Assembly: GCF_006442545.2 (NCBI RefSeq)
Contig: NZ_CP083953.1
Span: forward strand, 430,462 to 494,461
DNA length: 64,000 nucleotides
DNA from: Mesorhizobium sp. B2-1-8
Lineage (GTDB): Bacteria; Pseudomonadota; Alphaproteobacteria; Rhizobiales; Rhizobiaceae
Direction: 5' to 3'
A program made the position numbers and the translations under genes. Within the stretch, counting starts at the first letter, position 1; each line of letters opens with the position of its first letter. The notes under the pieces were generated by a model. That model was not told where the DNA came from and searched no databases. It was given only the letters and a program-made list of their open reading frames with translations. Positions 1 to 8,487 of this stretch are shown piece after piece.

Positions 1-492
1 TCTGGATCCATCATCAACATTTCCAGCATAGCCGGGATAGCGACCCACATTAATTCCGACCACATCTACAGCGCGGCGAAAGCAGCCGTCGTGCATCTGA
101 CAAAGACGGCCTCGCTCGAGCTGGCCGCAGCAAACGTGCGTGTCAACTGCATCTGCCCCGGATACATCGCGACACCTCTCTTCGGACGGGATTTGGGGCT
201 GACAGGCGAGGCGCTTGAGGGATCGGTCGAGGTCGCGCTCGAGGTGTTCTCCGACATGCAGCCCCTGCGTCGCGCAGGACGGCCGGAGGACATAGCTGCG
301 GCATGTTTCTGGCTCTCGTCGGGCGAGGCGAGTTTTGTGACCGGCCATGCCCTGGTGGTCGACGGAGGCGCAAGTGTGGGAAACTGGGAACCCGAACGCG
401 GGCGCGGTCACGCGATCGATCTTGCGATGGAGAAGATCAACAAGAACAAGCGGGAAGGCAGCGCCGGCATTGATGCGAAAATGCGCAGCTAG
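1..492 (+). CDS. Short-chain dehydrogenase/reductase, 5'-truncated by window edge
   Basis: The reading frame is open from base 1, so the gene starts upstream of the window. The visible part begins just before the catalytic segment of a classical SDR: a serine-rich strand (NISSIAG), then the YSAAK active-site motif at about codons 23-27, then VNCICPGYIATP, and the C-terminal VTGHALVVDGGASVG typical of family members that close with a GG loop. SDRs oxidise alcohols or reduce ketones with NAD(P). The tail after the GG motif (about 40 residues, Lys-rich) is longer than usual. It is followed 66 bases later by another SDR in the same direction, so it probably belongs to the same catabolic operon. 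The substrate cannot be inferred. Confidence 0.9.
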   Translation, partial: SGSIINISSIAGIATHINSDHIYSAAKAAVVHLTKTASLELAAANVRVNCICPGYIATPLFGRDLGLTGEALEGSVEVALEVFSDMQPLRRAGRPEDIAAACFWLSSGEASFVTGHALVVDGGASVGNWEPERGRGHAIDLAMEKINKNKREGSAGIDAKMRS

Positions 493-558
493 AGCATTTG
501 GCACGGGGTGGAATCACCTGCTGTCGCACATCCTTCCTGGAGATAAGCTGGAGGAAAA

Positions 559-1329
559 ATGGCCGAAGGTCGCGTAAGCCTTGAAGGAAAGGTCGCATTG
601 ATCACCGGTGCGGTGGGTGCAATCGGCACTGCGTCCGCCAGGCTTCTTGCAAAAAGGGGCGCGCGTATCGTCGCGGTAGATCGCCCCGGCACCGATTTTT
701 CTTTGTTCAGATCCGCCCTGGCAGGCGCGAGCATCGTCACGTTCGAGGCGGATGTGACGGTGGAGGAGCAGGTGGCGGCCTACGTCGCATACGCGATCGG
801 GTCTTTCGGCGGCCGCATCGACATCTTCTTCAACAATGCTGGCATAGAGGGCCCGGTGAAACCGATCCATGAACTGTCGCTGGCGGAACTCCGACGGGTG
901 ATGTCCGTCAATGTCGAAGGCGTGTTCCTGGGCCTCAGACACGTGATGCCGGTCATGATCGCTCAGCGCTCCGGGAGCATCATAAACTCGTCGAGCGCGG
1001 TCGGACTCGCAGGAGCGCCGGACATCTCGGCCTATGTGGCCAGCAAACACGCAGTTCTCGGGCTCACGCGCAGTGCCGCTCTTGAGGTCGCCGGCAAGGG
1101 CGTGCGCGTCAACTGCATCAACCCGGGGCCAATCCGCAGCAGAATGATCGACTCACTCGATGGCAGCTACGGGACCGACGAGGCGCAAGGCGCTGCCAAC
1201 ATTCCCCTCGGTCGCTACGGTTTGCCTGACGAAGTGGCAGGGATCGTGGGCTTTCTGGCATCTGACGAAGCCAGCTACGTCACCGGATCGCATCACCTCA
1301 TAGATGGCGGACGCCACGCGCGAATCTAG
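559..1329 (+). CDS. Short-chain dehydrogenase/reductase (classical SDR)
   Basis: A 256-residue classical SDR of normal length. The cofactor motif TGAVGAIG lies at residues 16-23, NNAG at 92-95, the serine of the triad in INSSSAVG near 144-146, and Y159/K163 in YVASK. The C terminus ends with VTGSHHLIDGGR. The start ATG at 559 follows GGAGG at a proper distance. It is the second of three SDRs in this operon. Multiple SDRs together with an acyl-CoA ligase and acyl-CoA dehydrogenase suggest stepwise oxidation of a cyclic alcohol or ketone (terpenoid- or steroid-like), but this is inference and the substrate is unknown. Confidence 0.93.
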   Translation: MAEGRVSLEGKVALITGAVGAIGTASARLLAKRGARIVAVDRPGTDFSLFRSALAGASIVTFEADVTVEEQVAAYVAYAIGSFGGRIDIFFNNAGIEGPVKPIHELSLAELRRVMSVNVEGVFLGLRHVMPVMIAQRSGSIINSSSAVGLAGAPDISAYVASKHAVLGLTRSAALEVAGKGVRVNCINPGPIRSRMIDSLDGSYGTDEAQGAANIPLGRYGLPDEVAGIVGFLASDEASYVTGSHHLIDGGRHARI

Positions 1330-1395
1330 AATCTCGTCCCTGTGGATCCAGAATGAGACTTAAGCTCCCCAGCGGCACTATCAAGGAACGGTTCA

Positions 1396-2085
1396 ATGGC
1401 ATTGGCAGGCGACGGTCTTCTGGGGCTTTGGTTTGATATTGCTCCCGATCGGCTTGACGACTTCTATGAGTGGCACAATCGCGAGCACATTCCTGAACGT
1501 CTGGGAAACGCAGGCTTTCTGTCCGGTCGCCGCTTCAAGGCTCTGCGTGCCGAACGTCAATTCATGGTTCTCTACGAAACGCGCAGCCCAGATACCGTTT
1601 CAGGCCCGGAGTACATGAACTGCATCCGCTTCGAAAGCGAATGGTCCCTGCGCCACGATCTCATCAACAATAGCCGAGCAATCTTTCGAGTGCTCTGTGC
1701 CTATGGGCATGGCCAGGGCGGCTCAGCCCTGTCGATACGATTCACGGTGGAGACCGGACGGGAAGCAGAAATGCGGCGCCTGCTGGCGCACGGGATTCTT
1801 CCAGCCTTGGCCGATGTGCCCGGAATTGCAAGCGCGCGCCTTCTGCGTATCGACCAGCGCGCAATGCACGCGTCTGCCAATCAGGGCATCCAGTTCAAAG
1901 TTGAACCCGGCCAGGAAATTGGACCTGACTGGTTGATCGTCATGGAAGGCAACCAAGACCCGGAGCCGCTGGACAGCGTGGGCGCCGCGGAAATCAGCGA
2001 CGAACTGCTTGCTTCAGCAGGAGCCGAAGGCCGCGCTCGTAGGGGCCTTTACTCATTCCAATACGGACTGACGCGCCATGGTTGA
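1396..2085 (+). CDS. Two-domain ferredoxin-like-fold protein of unknown function
   Basis: A 229-residue protein with no signal peptide or membrane segment. Its N terminus (GLWFDIAP, then FYEWHNREHIPERL around residues 23-36) resembles the dimeric alpha/beta-barrel (EthD/DABB-like) fold, whose members carry a WHxxEH-type motif. A second repeat-like half (IRFTVETGREAEM, near 120) may be a duplicated domain. Proteins of this kind often sit in operons for breakdown of cyclic compounds, but I cannot name a reaction. AAGGAAC precedes the ATG. The stop codon lies about 50 bases before the likely start of the quinone oxidoreductase. Confidence is high for a real gene and low for function. Confidence 0.75.
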   Translation: MALAGDGLLGLWFDIAPDRLDDFYEWHNREHIPERLGNAGFLSGRRFKALRAERQFMVLYETRSPDTVSGPEYMNCIRFESEWSLRHDLINNSRAIFRVLCAYGHGQGGSALSIRFTVETGREAEMRRLLAHGILPALADVPGIASARLLRIDQRAMHASANQGIQFKVEPGQEIGPDWLIVMEGNQDPEPLDSVGAAEISDELLASAGAEGRARRGLYSFQYGLTRHG

Positions 2086-2132
2086 GCGCTCGAGGCCGAC
2101 AATCGATCCTCTGGCGTGGAAGTGACAAAGAC

Positions 2133-3131
2133 ATGCCCGACCGCGACACAGCCGACATGCTCGCCGTTGAGATTTCGCAATCCGGCCCGCCTGAAGTGTT
2201 GAAACCTGTGCGACGCCCCCGGCCCCACCCGGGCGCAGGCGAAGTGCTCATCCGCGTCGCAGCAGCTGGTGTAAATCGACCTGACGTCCTCCAGCGAAAG
2301 GGGTTGTATCCACCTCCCGACGGAGCATCCGATTTGCCTGGTCTCGAGGTTTCAGGCGAGATAGTTGCCGTGTCGCCGGGCGTCGAGTGGCCGCGCGTGG
2401 GGAATGCGGTCTGCGCCCTCGTCAACGGAGGCGGCTACGCGGAGTACGTCTCCGCCCCGGCCGTCCAGTGTTTGCCAGTTCCAGCGGGTCTCTCGCTGGT
2501 CGAAGCGGCAGCCCTTCCAGAGACATGCTTTACGGTTTGGGCCAACGTGTTCCAGCAGTGCGCCCTGCAGCCGAAAGAAGTGTTCCTGGTGCATGGCGGC
2601 GCAAGCGGTATCGGTACGACCGCGATCCAGATTTGCACTGCGATGGGTGCCCGAGTGTTCGCTACGGCTTCGACGGATGAAAAGTGCGCGACCTGTGTTT
2701 CCCTTGGTGCAGAATACGCAATCAACTATAACAAAGCTGACTTTGTTGAAGAGATTCTGTCACGCACGTGCGGAGCTGATGTGATCCTGGATATGGTCGG
2801 CGGCGATTACACCGCTCGGAACCTGAAGCTTCTCCGAAGAAAAGGCCGGATGTCCCAGATATATTTTCTTAGAGGTAGCCGAGTTCAAATAGATCTTACG
2901 GACATATTGTCGAAGCAACTGGTTGTGACTGGCGGAACTCTGCGTGTGCGCAGCAGAGAGGACAAGCGAGTCCTCGCAACCGCTCTGAAAGAGAACGTCT
3001 GGCCGATCATAGAGCGTGGGGATTTCAAGCCTCTCATTCACGAAGTATTTCCTCTTGCCCAAGCTAGCGATGCACACCGATTTATGGAATCGGACAAGCA
3101 TATTGGCAAGATTGTACTCAACGCTGGTTGA
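2133..3131 (+). CDS. NAD(P)H:quinone oxidoreductase (zinc-less MDR, PIG3-like)
   Basis: A medium-chain dehydrogenase/reductase of the quinone-oxidoreductase/PIG3 type: VNRPDVLQRKGLYPPP near residue 50, GLEVSGEIV, then the Rossmann motif HGGASGIGTTAIQ near 153, and a C-terminal segment ending DKHIGKIVLNAG. The catalytic zinc ligands of alcohol dehydrogenases are absent, as expected. ATG 2133 (332 aa) has a weak GGAAG upstream. A TTG at 2082 would overlap the previous gene, and ATG 2157 (324 aa) is an alternative. These enzymes reduce quinones or alpha,beta-unsaturated carbonyls with NADPH. Within this operon it could act on an enone intermediate. Confidence 0.88.
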   Translation: MPDRDTADMLAVEISQSGPPEVLKPVRRPRPHPGAGEVLIRVAAAGVNRPDVLQRKGLYPPPDGASDLPGLEVSGEIVAVSPGVEWPRVGNAVCALVNGGGYAEYVSAPAVQCLPVPAGLSLVEAAALPETCFTVWANVFQQCALQPKEVFLVHGGASGIGTTAIQICTAMGARVFATASTDEKCATCVSLGAEYAINYNKADFVEEILSRTCGADVILDMVGGDYTARNLKLLRRKGRMSQIYFLRGSRVQIDLTDILSKQLVVTGGTLRVRSREDKRVLATALKENVWPIIERGDFKPLIHEVFPLAQASDAHRFMESDKHIGKIVLNAG

Positions 3132-3190
3132 TATCCGCGTGTGTCCTATGCGGTCAAGGGATGAACAATGCCAAATGATGAGTTGCTGAC

Positions 3191-3934
3191 TTGCCAACCG
3201 CATTGATCACGGGAGCTTCTTCGGGGCTGGGGCAACACTTCGCAAGGTTGCTCGGGTCCAGAAGCTTCACTGTTGTGGTTGCGGCCCGGCGCACGGATGA
3301 ACTGCACACCTTGGCTGCCGAGATCGAGGCTCGTGGAGGCGTCGCCCACCCTGTCTCGCTCGACGTAACGGATCCGCGGTCCGTCAACGCTGCCTTTTCG
3401 GTGATTGACGATTTGGGGTTGCACATCGATGTCGTCGTCAACAATGCGGGTCTTTCCGACATGAAGCCAGCGTTGGACGTGTCGGCCAACGAATGGGACG
3501 TGGTCATGGCCACCAATCTCAAGGGTGTGTTCCTGGTGGCCCAGGCAGCCGCCCGAAAAATGGAAGCGCACGGGAAAGGCGGTTCGATCATCAACATCGG
3601 CTCCATTCTCGGGCACCGCGTTGCAGGCTCTCTGGCGAGCTACGCCACGAGCAAAGCGGGCGTCGTGCACCTCACCGAGGCTCTCGCCCTCGAATGGGCA
3701 CGCCACGGCATCCGGGTGAACTCCCTATGCCCCGGGTATATCGAAACCGATCTCAACCGAGCATTCTTCGCAAGCGAAGCCGGGCTGGCCCTCCTCAAGC
3801 GGATACCCCAGCGCCGCCTGGGGAAAATGGAAGATCTCGACGGAGCACTGCTTCTGCTGGCGACGGAGGCGGGCCGATACATCACAGGCTCATCGATCGT
3901 CGTCGACGGCGGCCATCTCGTCTCATCGCTTTAG
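3191..3934 (+). CDS. Short-chain dehydrogenase/reductase, TTG start
   Basis: A 247-residue classical SDR: TGASSGLG at residues 7-14, NNAG at 84-87, S138, Y151 and K155 (YATSK), and the terminal ITGSSIVVDGGH. No in-frame ATG or GTG exists between the upstream stop at 3179 and the glycine motif, so translation most likely begins at TTG 3191. This leaves an unusually short N terminus of about five residues before the first beta-strand. Several out-of-frame ATGs lie just upstream (3161, 3168, 3175), so a small indel near the original start is possible. It is the third SDR of the operon. Confidence 0.88.
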   Translation: MPTALITGASSGLGQHFARLLGSRSFTVVVAARRTDELHTLAAEIEARGGVAHPVSLDVTDPRSVNAAFSVIDDLGLHIDVVVNNAGLSDMKPALDVSANEWDVVMATNLKGVFLVAQAAARKMEAHGKGGSIINIGSILGHRVAGSLASYATSKAGVVHLTEALALEWARHGIRVNSLCPGYIETDLNRAFFASEAGLALLKRIPQRRLGKMEDLDGALLLLATEAGRYITGSSIVVDGGHLVSSL

Positions 3935-3942
3935 GATTGGAC

Positions 3943-5148
3943 ATGGATTTCAAGATCAGCCCTCATATTGAAGACTTTCGGAGCCGCGTCGCGACTTTCA
4001 TTAATCAACATGCTGTTCCACTCGAGGCTGATCGCGCCAGCTACGACGCGCACGACAACATCAGAATCGACGTTCTGGATCGCTTGCGTGTGAAAGCGCG
4101 CGCCGAAGGGCTCTGGTGCCTGCAGCTCAAGCCGGAGACCGGCGGGCAAGGTCTTGGAAAAGTCGGTATAGCAATCTGCTACGAAGCGATGAACAGGTCG
4201 ATTTTCGGACCGGTGATCTTCAATTCGGCCGCGCCAGATGACGGCAACATGATGCTTCTGGAAGCGGTCGCAACCGATGCGCAGAAGGAGCGGTGGCTGA
4301 AGCCGATCGTCGAGGGACGTATCCGCTCGTCGTTCGCAATGACCGAGCCGATGCCTGGTGGCGCTTCCGATCCCGCGATGATTCGCACAACAGCGCAGAA
4401 ACGGGGCGGCAAGTACACGATCACCGGCGGGAAATGGTTCATCACCGGGGCCGAGGAGGCGCAGCACTTCATTCTCATAGCTAAGACTTCGGACGATCCC
4501 CGTAAAGGCCTGACGGCTTTTCTGTTCGATCGGGATCAGCCGGGCTGGCGCATCGAACGTCGCATCCCGATCATGGGGCCTGAGGAACACGGTGGCCACT
4601 GCGAGCTCGTCTTCGACGCTCTGGAGGTTCCAGAGGAGAACATCTTGATGAAAGAGGGCGACGGGCTCAAGGCGGCCCAGATCAGGCTCGGGCCTGCACG
4701 GCTCACACACTGCATGCGATGGCTCGGGCTATCGAAGCGCTGTGTCGAGATCGCCCAGGCCTATGCAGCCTAACGGACAGGATTCGGTGTCCGCCTCGCG
4801 GATCGGGAATCAATCAAGATGATGATCGGCGATCTTGCCATGAAGATCGAGATCGGACGGATGCTGGTGATGAAGGCAGCATGGGCCCTCGATCAGGGTT
4901 CCTTCGCCCGCAAGGAAGTCTCCATGGCGAAGATCCACGTCGCCAATCTCCTTCACCAGGCCGCAGACGCGGCAATCCAGATCAACGGGGCCCGTGGCTA
5001 CTCCAAGGACACCGTGCTTGAATGGATATACCGCTATGCGCGGCAGGCACGTCTCGTCGATGGCGCCGACGAAGTCCACAAGATGGTGCTGAACAACCAC
5101 TTCGTCGCGGAGGGCAATAACTTCTGGAGCTGGCCCGTAGCCGGATAG
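3943..5148 (+). pseudogene. Acyl-CoA dehydrogenase interrupted by an in-frame TAA (codon 277)
   Basis: Read through, this is a full-length acyl-CoA dehydrogenase of about 401 residues, closest in style to the ACAD10/11 group: SFAMTEP and ITGGKWFITGAEEA in the middle, then an alpha-helical C domain with GARGYSKDTVLEWIYRYARQ and VDGADEVHKMV. At 4771-4773 the codon after AYAA is TAA, while the same frame continues perfectly on both sides (RTGFGVRLADRES follows). Family members have Ser or a similar residue followed by R-x-x-FG here, so one substitution (for example TCA to TAA) explains it. ATG 4819 could restart translation of a C-terminal piece, which would lack the FAD-binding middle. The enzyme is probably inactive unless the stop is read through. 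Confidence 0.85.
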
Positions 5149-5158
5149 GGAGAGCAGC

Positions 5159-6775
5159 ATGCAGGTGGAGGAGTATCTGCGGCCACGTGTCGCCAATCAC
5201 GTTCCGCTGACCCCGTTGGAGTTCTTCAGGCGCGCTGTCGAAGTCTTCCCGGCGCGACCTGCCATTGCCTGGAACGGGCGCCTGTGGACATATCGCGAGT
5301 TCGACCGGATCGTGGCACGTCTGGCAGTGTTCCTTCTGGAAAAAGGTGCCCAGCCGGGCGAAGTCATATCTGTCAGGGCGTCGAACCGGCCCGAGATGCT
5401 GGCTGCGCACTATGCAGTCCCGATGATCGGTGCGGTGTTGAACACGATTAACACCCGTCTCGATGTCGAGACGGTCGGGTATATCCTGAAGCATTCGCAA
5501 TGCCGGCTCATGATATCCGAGCAGGCGTTTTGGAAGGTCGCCCAGGCCGCCGCGACCTCGGCTTCCGTCGAGTTGCACTGGCTGGCCGATTGCCTTGAAA
5601 ACTTGGCCGAAGGGCTCGACGTCCTCACTGATGGGGGCAACCCGCACGAGCTTCCTGTCGGTGCCGTATTCGATGAATGGCAGCCGCTTTGCCTCAACTA
5701 CACCTCGGGAACCACGGGCAAGCCCAAGGGCGTCGTCTATCACCACCGCGGGGCGTACCTGAATGCCATCGGCAACGTGCTCGCGCTTGGTCTCACTCCG
5801 AGATCCGTTTATCTCTGGACCCTGCCCATGTTCCATTGCAACGGCTGGTGCCACACCTGGGCCGTCACCGCGGCGGGTGGGCTACATGTCTGTCTCGATC
5901 GACCGGAACCGGCCCTGATCTTCCCGGCGATCGCCGAGCACAAGGTCACGCATCTCTCCTGCGCGCCCGTTGTCCTCTACATGATGCTGAACCATCCGGC
6001 CCGTGAAATGCGGCTGGCGGGAGACAGGGTAATGGTCGCGACCGGAGGCGCGGCGCCGACGAGCGCTCTCATCGCCGAACTCGACGCGCTCGGTTTTGAC
6101 CTCACGCATTTGTATGGCCTTACCGAATCCTACGGGCCGGAAACGCTGCGTCAGCTGGACGAATACGAAACAGGATTGTCTGCGGTGCGGAAGGCCGTCG
6201 AACTTGCGAAACAGGGAGTTCGCCATATCACTGCGAACCGCATCAAGGTGATCGACGAGCAGGGTCGCGAAGTGCCAGCCGATAGCATCACCATGGGAGA
6301 GATCGCGCTCGCCGGCAACACGATGATGGCAGGGTACTACCGGGATGCGGCCGCGACGGAGAAGGCGTTCGAGGGCGGGGTGTTCCGAACGGGAGACCTC
6401 GCCGTTTGCCATCCCGATGGCAACATCGAGATTCGGGATCGTTCCAAGGACATCATCATCTCCGGCGGTGAGAACATCTCCAGCCTTGAGGTCGAAGGCG
6501 TCCTCCATCGCCATCCCGCTGTGCTGTTGGCTGCGGTCGTGGCCGCGCCACACGAAAAATGGGGCGAGACACCGGTCGCGTTCATCGAAGTACGCGACGG
6601 GTTGATGGTCACGGTCGAGGAACTGCGAGCCTTCTGCAAACATGAACTGGCAGGCTTCAAGGTGCCGACGCTGTTCATGTTCAGCGAGCTTCCGAAGACC
6701 GCCACCGGCAAGATCCAGAAATTTCTCCTGCGCGAGGAGGCTCGCGCATTGGCAGACCGGGACGGAGTTTCATGA
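5159..6775 (+). CDS. AMP-dependent acyl-CoA synthetase
   Basis: A 538-residue member of the ANL adenylate-forming family. The P-loop motif YTSGTTGKPKG is near residue 180, the aromatic YGLTESYGP motif near 318, TGDLAV near 411, and the C-terminal lysine motif PKTATGKIQK near 512. Such enzymes activate a carboxylic acid with ATP and CoA through an acyl-adenylate. It starts ten bases after the acyl-CoA dehydrogenase frame, with GGGAGAGC before the ATG, and overlaps the next gene by four bases (ATGA). The ligase, dehydrogenase and SDRs together imply degradation through CoA thioesters. Chain length and exact substrate are not evident. Confidence 0.94.
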   Translation: MQVEEYLRPRVANHVPLTPLEFFRRAVEVFPARPAIAWNGRLWTYREFDRIVARLAVFLLEKGAQPGEVISVRASNRPEMLAAHYAVPMIGAVLNTINTRLDVETVGYILKHSQCRLMISEQAFWKVAQAAATSASVELHWLADCLENLAEGLDVLTDGGNPHELPVGAVFDEWQPLCLNYTSGTTGKPKGVVYHHRGAYLNAIGNVLALGLTPRSVYLWTLPMFHCNGWCHTWAVTAAGGLHVCLDRPEPALIFPAIAEHKVTHLSCAPVVLYMMLNHPAREMRLAGDRVMVATGGAAPTSALIAELDALGFDLTHLYGLTESYGPETLRQLDEYETGLSAVRKAVELAKQGVRHITANRIKVIDEQGREVPADSITMGEIALAGNTMMAGYYRDAAATEKAFEGGVFRTGDLAVCHPDGNIEIRDRSKDIIISGGENISSLEVEGVLHRHPAVLLAAVVAAPHEKWGETPVAFIEVRDGLMVTVEELRAFCKHELAGFKVPTLFMFSELPKTATGKIQKFLLREEARALADRDGVS

Positions 6776-7776
6776 CTGCCGAGTTCTCGGAAGCGCGGCT
6801 CGGCACGTTTCTGAACCAACAGTTCGGACGAGGAGAGCTTGTCATCGAGAGGATCGGCGGCGGCCAATCGAACCCGACCTTCTTGCTAGATCACGGCAGT
6901 CAACGCATGGTCCTGAGGAAACAGCCGGCGGGCGAGATCCTTCCGGGCGCGCATGCCATCGACCGGGAATTCACGGTGATGAAAGCTCTCGAGAATACGG
7001 AAGTTCCGGTGCCGAAAACCATCCTGTACTGCGACGATACATCGGTCGTCGGCACGCCGTTTTATCTGATGCAGCGTGTCGCCGGGCGCGTGTTTCACGA
7101 CGCTTCGCTGGCTGACGTTTCGCCTGTTGACCGAAAGCCGCTCTACTTTGCGATGGCCGACGCGATGGCGAAGCTGCATGCAGTCGAGCCCGCGCGAATT
7201 GGCCTCTCAGGCTTCGGGAAACCGGGCAACTACTTCGCGCGCCAGATCGCGCGGTGGACGCGGCAGTACGCTGAGTCCCCGTCCGACAGGATCCCCGCGC
7301 TCGACCGAGTCATTGCATGGCTAAAAGCCAACCAGCTGGACGACGACGGTCGAGTTTCGATTGCCCACGGCGACTTCCGTCTTGGAAACATCCTCTTCCA
7401 CCCGCAGCGGAATGAGGTCGTTGCGATCCTCGACTGGGAGCTTTCGACACTTGGGCACCCTCTGGCAGACCTTGCCTTCTGTTGCATGCCATGGCGTACG
7501 GCACCGGACGAGTATGGCGGCATACTTGGCGGGGACTGGCGGGCACTCGGTCTGCCCGACGAAGAGCAATTCGTGCGGGCCTACTACCGGAGTGCTGTTC
7601 CAACGGCCGAGCTGACGGCCTTCCACGGCGCCTTCGCGCTCTTCCGTTTCGCGGTCATATTCGTGGGAATTGCCGATCGTGCGCGAGCGGGGACCGCTTC
7701 AGATCACGACGCCACTTCTCTCGCTCCGCTGGCCGCCCATTTCGCTGCTAGGGCCGAATCCGTTATTCCGAGTTGA
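6772..7776 (+). CDS. APH-type phosphotransferase family protein (ACAD10/11 N-domain-like)
   Basis: A 334-residue kinase-fold protein with the aminoglycoside/choline-kinase signature AHGDFRLGNILF near residue 198 and the metal-binding ILDWELSTLG near 220. It is overlapped by the acyl-CoA ligase stop (ATGA), so the two are translationally coupled. In human ACAD10 and ACAD11 a domain of this type is fused to an acyl-CoA dehydrogenase and phosphorylates 4-hydroxyacyl-CoAs. Next to a dehydrogenase of that group, the same role is a reasonable inference: phosphorylating a hydroxyacyl-CoA so it can be eliminated and channelled to beta-oxidation. It is the last gene of the operon. Confidence 0.9.
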   Translation: MTAEFSEARLGTFLNQQFGRGELVIERIGGGQSNPTFLLDHGSQRMVLRKQPAGEILPGAHAIDREFTVMKALENTEVPVPKTILYCDDTSVVGTPFYLMQRVAGRVFHDASLADVSPVDRKPLYFAMADAMAKLHAVEPARIGLSGFGKPGNYFARQIARWTRQYAESPSDRIPALDRVIAWLKANQLDDDGRVSIAHGDFRLGNILFHPQRNEVVAILDWELSTLGHPLADLAFCCMPWRTAPDEYGGILGGDWRALGLPDEEQFVRAYYRSAVPTAELTAFHGAFALFRFAVIFVGIADRARAGTASDHDATSLAPLAAHFAARAESVIPS

Positions 7777-7854
7777 AATAGCGACGCCCCCAGGCAGTGG
7801 GCTAAGAGCAGTTCGCTCATACGTTGGGTGTGCGAAGTCCGCTCAAAGAACCCT

Positions 7855-8460
7855 TCACTTGTCGTCCGTGAAGAAAGCGACTTCCAAACATTGGTCGTGG
7901 GAAGGGTGGCGTTGGAGCCGGTTATGCCAGGTGATCTGCGGCGTCAGGCTAATCGCTGCCGGAGGGGGTGGCGTTGCTGTGGTTGCGAGCATCGCCGTGA
8001 TGAAGGCGCACAAAAGCCCCAGCCAGTTGAGCAGAAGGCTGAAGTTACAGCCTACGGCGGCGAGCACGGCGTTGTTGGCGTCACCTTGGGCGAAGGCCAG
8101 GAAGTTGCGGCCCATGCGATGGTCGCTCTTGAGGTGACCGATGACGGTTTCGATGGCGGCCCGCCGCGCCCGCTTGACGGTCCTGATGAGGCCGCGCTTG
8201 TAGCCGGCGACACGGACCTTGAAGGTCTTGTCCTTGGGGGCGTTGTGGCTTTGTGGCCACGATAGCCGGCATCGGTGATGATCTTGTCGAGATTGGCGCC
8301 ATCGAGCTCTCGATGGCCGGAAGGATGGTGGCCAGCGTATGGCCGTCATACGGATTGCCGGGCAGCGCCTTGACGTGGGCGACGAACTGGCGACCGCGGC
8401 TGCGCTTGAGGTTGTGGCGACCGCGCAGTTACCACTTGATCGGCCGGCGTCGCGCCCCAA
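7855..8460 (-). mobile_element. IS5-family transposase remnant
   Basis: On the minus strand the segment encodes the C-terminal part of an IS5-type DDE transposase: KRARRAAIETVIGHLKSDH with HRMGRNFL, and QGDANNAVLAA. Just upstream on the same strand, in other frames, are the equivalents of RGRQFVAHVKALPGNPYDGH and of ITDAGYRGH, separated by frameshifts. The N terminus and first catalytic Asp are missing. I could not identify terminal inverted repeats. The remnant abuts the 3' end of the Gfo/Idh gene and lies between it and the acyl-CoA operon, so it probably marks an old junction. Confidence 0.8.
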
Positions 8461-8487
8461 ATGGAAGGGACGTTTCTTGATCTGAAT

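Noticed and set aside
3493..3942. Open frame extending the acyl-CoA dehydrogenase upstream by 150 codons
   Set aside because: It overlaps the conserved C-terminal half of the SDR in another frame, and family sequence begins only at ATG 3943.
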